Shown here piece after piece: positions 1-6,634 of a stretch of DNA of 10,165 nucleotides. The notes beneath the pieces were generated by a model. It ran no database searches and had not been told where the DNA came from. It saw only the letters and a program-made list of their open reading frames with translations. Origin of the DNA: an uncultured bacterium. Lineage in GTDB: Bacteria > Bacillota > Clostridia > Oscillospirales > Butyricicoccaceae. A program made the position numbers and the translations under genes. The stretch is taken from contig CAJMOV010000048.1 in NCBI GenBank assembly GCA_905215125.1, forward strand, positions 1-10,165, given 5' to 3'. How positions within the stretch are numbered: the first letter of the stretch is position 1; each line of letters opens with the position of its first letter.

Positions 1-572
1 CCCATCCACAGCAGGGAGATGCCGCTGCAGAAAAGCAGGATATAAAAGATGAGCAGATAGACGATGACCATGCCAAGATCATTTGATGTCACATAAACCA
101 CGCCTGCGGTAAAGACGCCGTGGAACGCCAGCTTGGCCACCGTTAGAGGGGCGTTAATCTTGTCCTTCAGTTCGTATATATGCCGAGACAGGGTGAAAAT
201 GAACAGGATCTTCCCCAGTTCAGCTGGTTGAATGCCGATGCCAAGGGCTTCGAAGCGGATCCAGCTTCGGTTGCCTGTATCCCCTTCAACGCCAAAGACA
301 AACAGTGAACACTGAAGGGCGATGTTGAGGAAGAACAGGACTTTCCATATCGGCGCAATGCGCTCAAGGTCGATGAGGGAGGCGATGACGAACCCCAACA
401 CGCCCAGGGCAACGGCGGCAGCTTGGATGAGCACATAACGGTTGGTGTCAAAGCTGCGCGTGGCGCTGTAAATGAGCACCAGGCCAAAGCCGGACGAGAC
501 GGTCGCCAGCGCCAGAAGCAGCAGATCGGCTGCGCGGATATATGATTTAACGGCTTGCATAATGCGCTGCAT
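1..572 (-). CDS. FtsW/RodA/SpoVE-family (SEDS) peptidoglycan polymerase, N-terminal part
   Basis: The gene is partial: about 190 codons are visible and the 3' end lies left of the window. The reading frame starts MQRIMQAVKSYIRAADLLLL and gives several hydrophobic segments. SEDS-family signatures are GNRSWIRF followed by QPAELGK (Q115-E118), and a NDLGMVIVY segment (D165) where the family usually has a (Q)PDLG-like motif. SEDS proteins are membrane glycosyltransferases that polymerise lipid II with a partner class B penicillin-binding protein in elongation, division or sporulation. The fragment does not tell which of the three this is, and the catalytic Asp loop lies beyond the edge. The start at 572 is chosen because AAAGGA ends 9 nt upstream; an ATG at 580-578 is out of frame. 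The gene is divergent from tsaE. A penicillin-binding protein gene may follow off-window, which cannot be checked here. Confidence 0.9.
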   Translation of the reverse strand, partial: MQRIMQAVKSYIRAADLLLLALATVSSGFGLVLIYSATRSFDTNRYVLIQAAAVALGVLGFVIASLIDLERIAPIWKVLFFLNIALQCSLFVFGVEGDTGNRSWIRFEALGIGIQPAELGKILFIFTLSRHIYELKDKINAPLTVAKLAFHGVFTAGVVYVTSNDLGMVIVYLLIFYILLFCSGISLLWM

Positions 573-638
573 AAGGCATGTCCTTTCCGTCGGGGCAGCC
601 ATGCCGCCCCCGCAGGGCAAGAAATCCAATACTTCTTT

Positions 639-667
639 ATTGTACCATTCATCGCCTGTTTATTCAA
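639..667 (-). promoter_or_regulatory. Probable sigma-A promoter of the SEDS gene
   Basis: Read on the minus strand, TTGAAT (667-662) is followed by a 17-nt spacer and TACAAT (644-639). These match the -35 in 4 of 6 and the -10 in 5 of 6 positions, with ideal spacing. Transcription would begin near 632, leaving a leader of about 60 nt before the ATG at 572. This is the best minus-strand promoter in the divergent region. Confidence 0.65.
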
Positions 668-722
668 ACCGTGGAATGGACAAAAATCCATACTGTGTGC
701 GAACTTTTTTCGTCGGCGCACT

Positions 723-750
723 TTGCCATTGGTGCTTTATATGGTATAAT
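723..750 (+). promoter_or_regulatory. Extended -10 promoter for tsaE-tsaB-rpiB
   Basis: TTGCCA (723-728; 5 of 6 matches) is separated by 16 nt from a perfect TATAAT (745-750). A TGG directly before the -10 gives the extended -10 element. Transcription would begin near 757, about 195 nt upstream of tsaE, leaving a long leader. The -10 lies inside the left arm of the palindrome at 743-773, so a protein bound there would block this promoter. Confidence 0.7.
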
Positions 751-773
751 AACTGTATTACAGCTATTATACC
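743..773. promoter_or_regulatory. Near-perfect 31-bp palindrome over the -10 box, candidate operator
   Basis: An inverted repeat is centred on T758. Fourteen of 15 base pairs match; only A752/C764 break the symmetry. The arms begin GGTATAATA and end TATTATACC, and the core reads CTGTATTACAG. Both arms carry TATAAT on their own strand (745-750 plus, 771-766 minus). The minus copy has no good -35 partner. Because the plus-strand start (about 757) falls inside, most of the repeat would not be transcribed as a hairpin, so a DNA-level role (dimeric repressor site) is more likely. The core did not match operators I could recall (PerR, Fur, Zur, LexA, Rex, CcpA). The regulator is unknown. Confidence 0.6.
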
Positions 774-780
774 GGATTGG

Positions 781-938
781 TGAGGCTGCACCGCCGGCAG
801 GTCCGGCGCCCTCGCGGGCTGCGGTGCAGCGGCTGTATGGCCCATCCGGGCGAAAAGCTGTGCGCCGGCGCAAACGGCGCCGCAGGTATTAGACGAAATA
901 AAGCCCGTAATGTTCCAGCCCTCCAGAGCGGAACGGGG
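781..938 (+). promoter_or_regulatory. GC-rich structured 5' leader upstream of tsaE
   Basis: No gene is visible between 573 and 952; apart from the promoters this leader is the main content. A perfect 10-bp stem pairs 785-794 (GCTGCACCGC) with 821-830 (GCGGTGCAGC). It can close two inner hairpins, 795-797/803-805 and 808-811/816-819, giving a three-way junction. Further hairpins are 840-843/848-851 with an ATCC loop, 862-867/875-880, and 912-916/930-934 just before the tsaE Shine-Dalgarno at 940-946. No T-run follows any stem, so they do not look like terminators. I do not recognise a known riboswitch or small RNA class. The folds are by eye, and the high GC content makes chance pairing easy. 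Confidence 0.4.
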
Positions 939-952
939 CAGGGGGGACAGCT

Positions 953-1393
953 ATGACGCAAACTTATCATTCCGCCAACGAGGCAAAGACGGAGATTTTC
1001 GGCGCGCGTATCGCGGCGCACAGTAAAAATCTGTCGGCCATCGCCCTGTCAGGCGAGCTGGGCGCGGGGAAGACGGCGCTGGTTCGCGGGCTGGCGCAGG
1101 CCCTGGGGTGCCGCGACGCCGTATCCAGCCCAACGTATGCCATTGTCAACGAATACCGCGGGGGTGAGCGAAAGGTCTGCCATTTTGACCTTTACCGTCT
1201 TTCCGGCAGCGACGCCCTGTGGGAAATCGGCTGGCAGGACTACCTGGATTCCGGCGCGCTCTGCGTGGTGGAGTGGAGCGAGGTTGCCCCCGATCTGTTT
1301 CCTAAGGCGACCCTGCGGGCCAAAATTGAAATCACGGGAGAAAATACCCGTCTCATCACCGTTGACTGGCCGGAAGGGATTGAATTATGCTGA
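953..1393 (+). CDS. tsaE: tRNA t6A biosynthesis ATPase TsaE
   Basis: TsaE is the small ATPase that works with TsaB and TsaD to transfer threonylcarbamoyl to A37 of ANN-decoding tRNAs in the cytoplasm. The 146-residue product has the usual family length. The Walker A motif is GELGAGKT (34-41), followed by the conserved SPTYAIVNEY (59-68), HFDLYRL (77-83) and VVEWSE (105-110). The ATG follows a G-rich ribosome binding site (AGGGGGG, 940-946). The stop codon overlaps the tsaB start by 7 nt (ATGCTGA), so the two are translationally coupled. It is first in a tsaE-tsaB-rpiB operon under the promoter at 723-750. The identification rests on multiple signature motifs and the tsaB partner. Confidence 0.96.
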   Translation: MTQTYHSANEAKTEIFGARIAAHSKNLSAIALSGELGAGKTALVRGLAQALGCRDAVSSPTYAIVNEYRGGERKVCHFDLYRLSGSDALWEIGWQDYLDSGALCVVEWSEVAPDLFPKATLRAKIEITGENTRLITVDWPEGIELC

Positions 1394-2058
1394 TTCTCGC
1401 CCTGGATACGACGGGGCGCGTCGCTTCCGCCGCCCTTTGCCGCGATGGGGAGATTACCGCCGTCTGCCGCAGGGATTCCCAGATGGATCACAGCCGTACC
1501 ATTCTGCCCGTCTGCCGCGATATGATGCGCGGCGCCGGGGTGGGGTTCGGCGATATTGACATTTTTGCAGCCGTCTGCGGGCCGGGATCATATACCGGCA
1601 TCCGTATCGGCGTGGCCGCGGTCAAGGGTTTTGCTTTCGGGCAGGATAAGCCCTGTGCCGCGGTGTCCACCCTGGAAGCCGCAGCCTGGGCCGATACGGA
1701 AAGCACAGGGGAAAAGCTGGCCGTTGTCCAGGCGCGGCCGCAGGAGTATTTTGCCGCGCGCTTTTACTGGGACGGCGTCGCTATGGCCCGTCTGACGCCC
1801 GACGGCGTGCTGAGCGAAGGCGAGCTTCTGGCGCTGCTGGAAGAAAACCGCGCTTTGCGGCTGTGCGGCGACGGTGCAGGAGAGCTGCCGCGGGACAAAC
1901 GTCTCCATCTGCCGCCCGCCGTGCAGGACGCCGCCAGCGCCGCCCGGTGCGCTTACGCTAAAGCGCTGGCGGGCCAAACGGTCAGCTGCCATGAGCTGAC
2001 GCCGTCTTATCTGCGCCCGACCCAGGCTGAACGGATGCGGCAGCAGAAAAAGGCCTGA
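1387..2058 (+). CDS. tsaB: tRNA t6A biosynthesis protein TsaB (TsaD partner)
   Basis: TsaB is an inactive ASKHA-fold paralogue of TsaD that serves as the dimer scaffold of the t6A synthase. The 223-residue product starts MLILALDTTGRVASAAL. It carries the family motif GPGSYTGIRIG (about 66-76), then VSTLEA, and ends with the typical PSYLRPTQAER tail. It overlaps tsaE by 7 nt. In many Firmicutes rimI and tsaD follow directly; here rpiB comes next after 23 nt, so tsaD must lie elsewhere. The frame is intact, with no sign of decay. Confidence 0.95.
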   Translation: MLILALDTTGRVASAALCRDGEITAVCRRDSQMDHSRTILPVCRDMMRGAGVGFGDIDIFAAVCGPGSYTGIRIGVAAVKGFAFGQDKPCAAVSTLEAAAWADTESTGEKLAVVQARPQEYFAARFYWDGVAMARLTPDGVLSEGELLALLEENRALRLCGDGAGELPRDKRLHLPPAVQDAASAARCAYAKALAGQTVSCHELTPSYLRPTQAERMRQQKKA

Positions 2059-2081
2059 ACAGAAAAGAGAGGATGCACATT

Positions 2082-2519
2082 ATGAAAATTGTCATCGGAA
2101 GCGATCACGCCGGCTTTGAGCTCAAGCAGTCGCTCATCGAGCACATGCGCGCACGCGGCGTAGAGACAGAGGATGTCGGAGCATACGACAAGACATCCTG
2201 CCATTATCCGGTCATTGCTAAAAGGGTGGCCGATGCCGTTGCGCAGAAGCAATGCGACCGCGGCGTCCTGGTTTGCGGGACCGGCATCGGCATGTCGATG
2301 GCGGCAAACAAGGTCCGCGGCATCCGCGCCGCCGCCGTGTCCGACTGCTTTACCGCAAAGGCCACCCGAATGCACAACGACGCCAATATCCTGTGTTTGG
2401 GCGAGCGCACCGTCGGCCCCGGCCTGGCGGCCATGATTCTCGATTTGTTCCTCGATACCGAATTTGAAGGCGGCCGGCACCAGACCCGCGTCGATATGAT
2501 TTCCGACCTGGAAAAATAA
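2082..2519 (+). CDS. rpiB: Ribose-5-phosphate isomerase B (RpiB/LacAB family)
   Basis: This enzyme interconverts ribose 5-phosphate and ribulose 5-phosphate in the non-oxidative pentose phosphate pathway. The 145-residue product begins MKIVIGSDHAG, with D8-H9 in the substrate pocket. C65 in the CGTGIGMS motif is the expected general base, and HNDANILCLGER (H98, N99) and the late R residues in GGRHQTR are typical. Allose-6-phosphate isomerase activity occurs in the same family and cannot be excluded. The start at 2082 is preferred because AGAGAGGA (2066-2073) sits 8 nt upstream; the in-frame ATG at 2073 overlaps that Shine-Dalgarno. It is the last gene of the tsaE operon and faces a convergent carboxypeptidase gene across a terminator. 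Confidence 0.95.
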   Translation: MKIVIGSDHAGFELKQSLIEHMRARGVETEDVGAYDKTSCHYPVIAKRVADAVAQKQCDRGVLVCGTGIGMSMAANKVRGIRAAAVSDCFTAKATRMHNDANILCLGERTVGPGLAAMILDLFLDTEFEGGRHQTRVDMISDLEK

Positions 2520-2524
2520 GACCT

Positions 2525-2569
2525 GCAAAAATAATAACCCCGTGAGATCGCGGTCTCACGGGGTAAAAA
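2525..2569. terminator. Bidirectional rho-independent terminator between rpiB and the carboxypeptidase gene
   Basis: A perfect 11-bp stem pairs 2537-2547 with 2554-2564 around a 6-nt loop. On the minus strand it is followed by TATTATTTTTGC, a good U-tract for the carboxypeptidase gene. On the plus strand the tail (AAAAATTTATC) is weaker but could still stop rpiB transcripts. Confidence 0.85.
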
Positions 2570-2570
2570 T

Positions 2571-3884
2571 TTATCTTCTGTACCGTCCGCCGCGCTGCCG
2601 CTGGTAACGCCTGCGGCGGCGGTTGCGGCTGCGCATGATGCACAGCCACGCGGCAAAGATGGCGATCAGCCCCAATACCGCCCCCACGGCGATGCGGAAG
2701 GCTGTGCTGCCGAAAAAGGAAGTGATGCTGTCAACCACAAAGAGAACCTGCGAGCGCTCGACATCGTCCGACGCGACGAGATCCAGTGTGCCGTACTCCC
2801 GGCCATTATAGGAAAAGGTGGCGCTGCCCAGCGCCTGCCCTTTGGCGACAGGGGCCTTGATGTCCTCGTCGACCTTGATGTCCGCCTTTACCAGGCTTTT
2901 GTCAAAGTCGTTGGGCAGCAGCGCAGATAAGTCGCCTTCCGGGGTCAGCATGATGGTGTCGCGTTCGCTGGACAGGCGAATGGGAACTTCGGCAATGGGA
3001 TCGCTGCTTTGAACCAATTGCTGAACGGAGAAGTTGTCCGCCGCATAATCGAGCAGCTTGATGGTCTCGGTGAAATTGCCCAGCGTGCCGTCTTCGGCTT
3101 CTTCAGCGCCCAGCACAACAGAGATATAGGTCAGGTCGTCATTTTGCGCGGCGGCGACCAGGCAATAGCCTGCCGGGGTGGTAAAGCCGGTCTTCATACC
3201 AATGGCCGAGGAATAGTAATAATCCGCCTGGCGGATTCTTGAGATAAGGTGGTTGGTCGTCGTCAAGGTCGTTTCATTGGGGTGCTTGTTGGTGGCGGCA
3301 ATGGTGGTCTGCGGCATTGCGACAACTTCAGCGATGGTGGGGTTTTGCAGCGCAGCCTCGGCGATGAGCAGCATGTCCCGCGCCGTTGTATAGTGGTTGT
3401 CGTCATGCAGACCGTGGGGGTTTGCGAAATGGGTGCCCGTGCATCCCAATGCCTGCGCCTTGGCGTTCATCATTTCGGCAAAGGCGTCCTGTGAGCCGGC
3501 GATATGCTCGGCCAGCGCATTTGCAGCGTCATTGCCTGAAGAGATGAGCAGGTATTTGATGAGATCGGAAAAAACCATTTCCTCGCCGGCGATGAGGAAA
3601 ACGCTGCTGCCCCGCTCAGGCAGGCCGTCGACAGCGCTGCTGGATACGGTGACCATGTCGGTCAGGCTGCCGTTTTCCAGCGCGACCAGCGCGGTCATCA
3701 GCTTTGTGGTGCTTGCGGGGTAAAGCTGCGCGTCGGCGTTTTGCTCAAATAGGATCTCGCCGGATTTGACCTCGTACAAAATGGCCGCTTTGGCGTTGAT
3801 GACGGGGGGCTCGGCGGCGTAAGCCGGCGTCAGGAGAGCCGCCAGGATCAGGATGAGACACAGTGAGGCTTTCAGTTTACGCAA
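2571..3884 (-). CDS. D-alanyl-D-alanine carboxypeptidase (DacA/DacF type, peptidase S11)
   Basis: This exported, low-molecular-weight penicillin-binding protein removes the terminal D-Ala from peptidoglycan stem peptides. With the start at 3884 it is 437 residues. It has an N-terminal signal peptide (cut likely after AYA) and the three catalytic motifs in order: STTK (S58, K61), SGN (116-118) and KTG (231-233). A C-terminal beta domain follows. A hydrophobic helix (about 396-416) then leads to an Arg-rich tail, MRSRNRRRRRYQRQ and onward, so it is probably anchored by a transmembrane segment rather than the amphipathic helix common in DacA. The start is TTG at 3884: the Shine-Dalgarno AAGGAG (3899-3894) abuts the in-frame ATG at 3893 with no spacer but lies 9 nt from the TTG. 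Paralogues of this family are common, so dacA versus dacF is not assigned. Confidence 0.93.
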   Translation of the reverse strand: MRKLKASLCLILILAALLTPAYAAEPPVINAKAAILYEVKSGEILFEQNADAQLYPASTTKLMTALVALENGSLTDMVTVSSSAVDGLPERGSSVFLIAGEEMVFSDLIKYLLISSGNDAANALAEHIAGSQDAFAEMMNAKAQALGCTGTHFANPHGLHDDNHYTTARDMLLIAEAALQNPTIAEVVAMPQTTIAATNKHPNETTLTTTNHLISRIRQADYYYSSAIGMKTGFTTPAGYCLVAAAQNDDLTYISVVLGAEEAEDGTLGNFTETIKLLDYAADNFSVQQLVQSSDPIAEVPIRLSSERDTIMLTPEGDLSALLPNDFDKSLVKADIKVDEDIKAPVAKGQALGSATFSYNGREYGTLDLVASDDVERSQVLFVVDSITSFFGSTAFRIAVGAVLGLIAIFAAWLCIMRSRNRRRRRYQRQRGGRYRR

Positions 3885-3910
3885 GACAGGCATCTCCTTA
3901 CTGATAAAAT

Positions 3911-3940
3911 TTGCACTCAGGGCGCATTGTTTGGTATAAT
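3911..3940 (+). promoter_or_regulatory. Extended -10 promoter upstream of the ComEA-like gene
   Basis: A perfect TATAAT (3935-3940) is preceded by TGG, an extended -10 element as at 745-750. The -35 is weak: TTGCAC (3911-3916) with an 18-nt spacer. Transcription would begin near 3947, about 170 nt before the ComEA-like start. It probably drives the run of genes to 8568. No convincing minus-strand promoter for the carboxypeptidase gene was found here. Confidence 0.55.
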
Positions 3941-3946
3941 ATCGGC

Positions 3947-4117
3947 AAAAGCAGGCGGGCGGCCCGGCGCGGCGGGACCCCGCGCGCTGCGTCCGGACAG
4001 CCGGGGCAGACGGAGAGATTTAATCAATAGTTTATCAGAAAATTCCCCTTTTTTCAATGTCTGCCGCGCAGGCTTAAGAAAATTTACAGAGTTTGGCGGA
4101 AAACAACGCGGGAGCGG
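3947..4117 (+). promoter_or_regulatory. Long 5' leader with GC-rich hairpin and AT-rich loop
   Basis: The first part is very GC-rich and can form GCGCGG/CCGCGC around a 7-nt loop near 3967-3986. Then GGCAGAC (4005-4011) is perfectly complementary to GTCTGCC (4059-4065). That pair encloses an AT-rich stretch of 47 nt that ends in CCCC and a T6 run. No open reading frame or known riboswitch was recognised. The T6 run lacks an adjacent stem, so it is not called a terminator. Confidence 0.3.
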
Positions 4118-4501
4118 GTGACGGATGTGAAAAAAGGCGCGGCGGCTTTCCTGGCTTTGGCGATGTGCCTTGCGGGCTTTGCGCTGGGGCGGCTTTCCGC
4201 TCTGTGGGGCGGAGCGGTTTTGTACGGCGGCGGGGAAAGGCTGCATTTGGCTGCGCTGGAAGTCACCCCCTTCGCGCCCGATGCGCCGGCCGCGGAGCCC
4301 TTTGGCCTTATCGACATCAACAGCGCCGATGAGGAGGCCCTCTGCCTGCTGCCTGGAATCGGGCCGCGGACAGCGGAGAAGATCATCGACTACCGCGAGG
4401 AAAACGGTCCATTTGCATCCATTGAGGAAATTCAGGCCGTCAGCGGCATCGGCCCTGCAAAATATGAAGACATCAAACAGTACATCTGTACGGGGAGGTA
4501 A
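4118..4501 (+). CDS. Short ComEA-like helix-hairpin-helix protein, membrane-anchored
   Basis: The 127-residue product has one N-terminal hydrophobic helix (about 8-24), a short Ala/Pro linker, and a C-terminal double helix-hairpin-helix domain (65-124). The domain starts IDINSADEEALCLLPGIGP, with hairpins PGIGP (79-83) and SGIGP (109-113). Such ComEA domains bind double-stranded DNA without sequence specificity, and ComEA is the surface DNA receptor of natural transformation. The SLBB domain found between anchor and HhH domain in Bacillus ComEA is missing, and no comEB/comEC follows, so a competence role is only possible. The GTG start at 4118 is uncertain: GGGAG (4110-4114) is 3 nt away, and GTG at 4127 is an alternative. 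Its stop (4499-4501) lies beside the regulator's ribosome binding site and 2 nt before its start, so they are co-transcribed. Confidence 0.85.
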   Translation: MTDVKKGAAAFLALAMCLAGFALGRLSALWGGAVLYGGGERLHLAALEVTPFAPDAPAAEPFGLIDINSADEEALCLLPGIGPRTAEKIIDYREENGPFASIEEIQAVSGIGPAKYEDIKQYICTGR

Positions 4502-4503
4502 TT

Positions 4504-5193
4504 ATGAGGATACTGGTCGTTGACGACGAAAAGCTGCTGGTCAAAGGCATTAAATTCAACCTGGAAAACGAGGGCTATACCGTCGACGGCGCGTACGATG
4601 GCGCCGCCGCCCTGGCTATGTTCCGTGAGAACAGCTATGATCTCATTATCCTGGATCTCATGCTGCCCGTGTTGGACGGCCTGACCGTCTGCCGGAAAAT
4701 CCGCGATTCCTCTAACGTCCCTATCATCATGCTGACGGCCAAGGGAGAGGGCAGCGACAAGCTGATAGGCTTTGAATATGGGGCGGACGACTACGTCACC
4801 AAGCCCTTTGACATTCTCGAGCTCAAGGCCCGCATCCGCGTCATCCTGCGCCGCGCGGGGCAGAGCTCAAGCGCTGGCGACCTGCTCAAGGCAGGGCCGG
4901 TTGTCGTCGACGTTCTGCAGCGCACCGTTTCCATCGGCGAGCGCGACGTTGACCTGACGGCCAAGGAGTTTGACCTGCTCGTCATGCTCATGCGCAACCA
5001 GGGCCGCGTATTCAGCCGCGAGACGCTGCTCAACAGCGTGTGGGGCTACGAATACCCCGGCGATATCCGCACGGTCGACGTGCATATCCGCCGCCTGCGT
5101 GAAAAGCTGGAGGAGGACGACGCCAACCCCAAGTTCATCCTGACAAAGTGGGGTGTCGGCTATTATTTTCGCGTTGAAAAAAATGCCCAGTGA
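4504..5193 (+). CDS. OmpR/PhoB-family response regulator
   Basis: This is a cytoplasmic DNA-binding regulator, activated by phosphorylation from the adjacent kinase. The receiver domain (1-115) has the acidic pair D7-D8, phosphoacceptor D51 in LILDLMLP-type context, T78 and K100 (KPF). A winged-helix DNA-binding domain follows (about 130-226), with the typical DLTAKEFDLLVMLM and IRTVDVHIRRLREKLE stretches. At 229 residues it is full length and resembles PhoP/WalR-type regulators of Firmicutes; which of these is not decidable from sequence reading. The ATG follows GGGAGG with good spacing. Its end overlaps the kinase start by 11 nt. Confidence 0.95.
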   Translation: MRILVVDDEKLLVKGIKFNLENEGYTVDGAYDGAAALAMFRENSYDLIILDLMLPVLDGLTVCRKIRDSSNVPIIMLTAKGEGSDKLIGFEYGADDYVTKPFDILELKARIRVILRRAGQSSSAGDLLKAGPVVVDVLQRTVSIGERDVDLTAKEFDLLVMLMRNQGRVFSRETLLNSVWGYEYPGDIRTVDVHIRRLREKLEEDDANPKFILTKWGVGYYFRVEKNAQ

Positions 5194-6634
5194 AAAGGAG
5201 CTTTCCCGCGGCCTTGCGCGGGTCGCAAGCAGCCTGCGCTTCCGCATCAGCGTTGCTTTCGGCGTGCTTTTGGCGGCGGCGATGCTCATTATCAATTACT
5301 ATCCGGTGGAGCTGATGCGGCAGCAGATCATCGCGACAAAGGAAAGCGAAATGCTGACGGCGGCCGGTACCCTGGCCGCCGCCCTGGAGGGCTTTTCCTC
5401 CCTGACGGAGGAAAATGTATACTCCGCCGTCCGGCTGCTGGAGGTCATGCGCGACAGGCGGATACTGGTCACCGACGCCGGCGGGGTCGTTATTTTTGAC
5501 AGCTCGAAAACATCGGCCGTCGCCGGCCGGCTCGCCCTCTTTCCCGAAATCATCTCTGCCTTGTCGGGAAAGGATGTCTTTCGATGCAGGTACAGCGAGG
5601 CAGCCTTTGAATCGTGCGCCGCCATGCCCGTCATGCGGTCGGACGCCGCATTCGGCGCTGTGTATTTTTATGATTACGACACCGAGCAGGCGCTGTTTCT
5701 GCGCCAGACGCGGGCGGATTTGCTGCGGCTTTCGCTCAGTATATCAGCGGTGTGCGTCTTTGGTATCGCCGCCTTTATGCTTATTTTCAGCCGCAGGCTG
5801 GGCCTGCTGCTGCGCGGCGTCAAGCGGGTTGGGCAGGGCGATTATGACTATCAGATCGACATGGGCGGCGGAGAGGACGAGCTGGCCGCCATCGCCAACG
5901 AGTTCAACGTCTTGACGGCCCAGATACGCAAAAACGAGGATCTGCGCCGCCAGTTTGTTTCCGACGCCAGCCACGAGCTCAAGACCCCCCTGGCGTCGAT
6001 ACGCCTGCTGTCCGACTCCATTTTACAGACGGAAAATATCCGCCTGGAGGACGTGCGCGAGTTTTTGGGGGACATCAATGAGGAAATCGAGCGCCTGACC
6101 CGCATTACCGAAGGGCTGCTCGACCTGACCCGTCTGGACGCGCTGCCCCCCACCCGGCCGGAAAGGTGCGACGTCGCTCTGTCGGTGCGCAAATGCGCCG
6201 AGCTTTTGCGAGGCAGCGCCGAGCAGTATCATGTGCGGCTGATTATCCGGTGCGAGGGCAGCTATTTTGTCATGGGAGACCCGGACGGACTGCGGCAAAT
6301 CGTTTTTAACCTGATGGAAAACGCCATTAAGTATAACCGCGAAGGGGGCAGCGTTACCGTCACCCTTACCGGCGAAGGAGATATGACGCTTTTGCGCGTG
6401 TCCGACACCGGCATCGGCATCCCCAAGGGCCAGCAGTCGCATATCTTCCAGCGCTTCTACCGCGTTGACAAGACCCGTTCGCGCTCAACCGGGGGAACGG
6501 GGCTGGGCCTCGCCATTGTTTCGGAATGGGTTAAAAAGCTGGGCGGGCGCATCGAGGTGGAAAGCGAGCTGGACAGGGGAACCACCTTCACCGTCCGCCT
6601 GGTATCCTGCCCGAAGGGAGGGGAGGACGGGTGA
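5183..6634 (+). CDS. Membrane sensor histidine kinase (PhoR/WalK-like)
   Basis: This is the cognate kinase of the preceding regulator. With the start at 5183 it has 483 residues. A first membrane helix (about 20-40) and a second (about 181-202) bracket an extracytoplasmic sensor of about 140 residues with a PAS-like hydrophobic pattern. A HAMP segment follows. The HisKA box is SDASHELKTPLASIRL with phosphoacceptor H264. The ATPase domain has the N box ENAIKYN (N380), DTGIGIP (408-414) and GGTGLGLAIV (G437). All catalytic motifs are intact. An in-frame GTG at 5153 would add 10 residues, but neither start has a clear Shine-Dalgarno; coupling to the overlapping regulator gene (11 nt) favours ATG 5183. 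The stop overlaps the next gene as GTGA. Confidence 0.95.
   Translation: MPSEKELSRGLARVASSLRFRISVAFGVLLAAAMLIINYYPVELMRQQIIATKESEMLTAAGTLAAALEGFSSLTEENVYSAVRLLEVMRDRRILVTDAGGVVIFDSSKTSAVAGRLALFPEIISALSGKDVFRCRYSEAAFESCAAMPVMRSDAAFGAVYFYDYDTEQALFLRQTRADLLRLSLSISAVCVFGIAAFMLIFSRRLGLLLRGVKRVGQGDYDYQIDMGGGEDELAAIANEFNVLTAQIRKNEDLRRQFVSDASHELKTPLASIRLLSDSILQTENIRLEDVREFLGDINEEIERLTRITEGLLDLTRLDALPPTRPERCDVALSVRKCAELLRGSAEQYHVRLIIRCEGSYFVMGDPDGLRQIVFNLMENAIKYNREGGSVTVTLTGEGDMTLLRVSDTGIGIPKGQQSHIFQRFYRVDKTRSRSTGGTGLGLAIVSEWVKKLGGRIEVESELDRGTTFTVRLVSCPKGGEDG

Noticed and set aside
167..721. 184-codon minus-strand open frame and other long frames in 472-1133
   Set aside because: These overlap the SEDS gene, the control region or tsaE in other frames. 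They have low-complexity, Arg/Pro/Ala-rich translations and no family signatures, as expected of shadows in GC-rich DNA.
766..793. Minus-strand TATAAT (771-766) as a promoter for the SEDS gene
   Set aside because: No -35-like hexamer lies 16-18 nt upstream (best match 2 of 6). The promoter at 639-667 is much better. The box is kept only as part of the palindrome.
785..883. SRP RNA, 6S RNA or a known riboswitch in the tsaE leader
   Set aside because: A short AGGTCCGG stretch recalls SRP RNA, but the conserved GGAAGCAGC loop and overall fold are absent. No recognised riboswitch core was found.
4037..4056. C4T6 run as a rho-independent terminator in the ComEA leader
   Set aside because: No adjacent stem precedes the T-run; the only complementary G-run is about 40 nt away.
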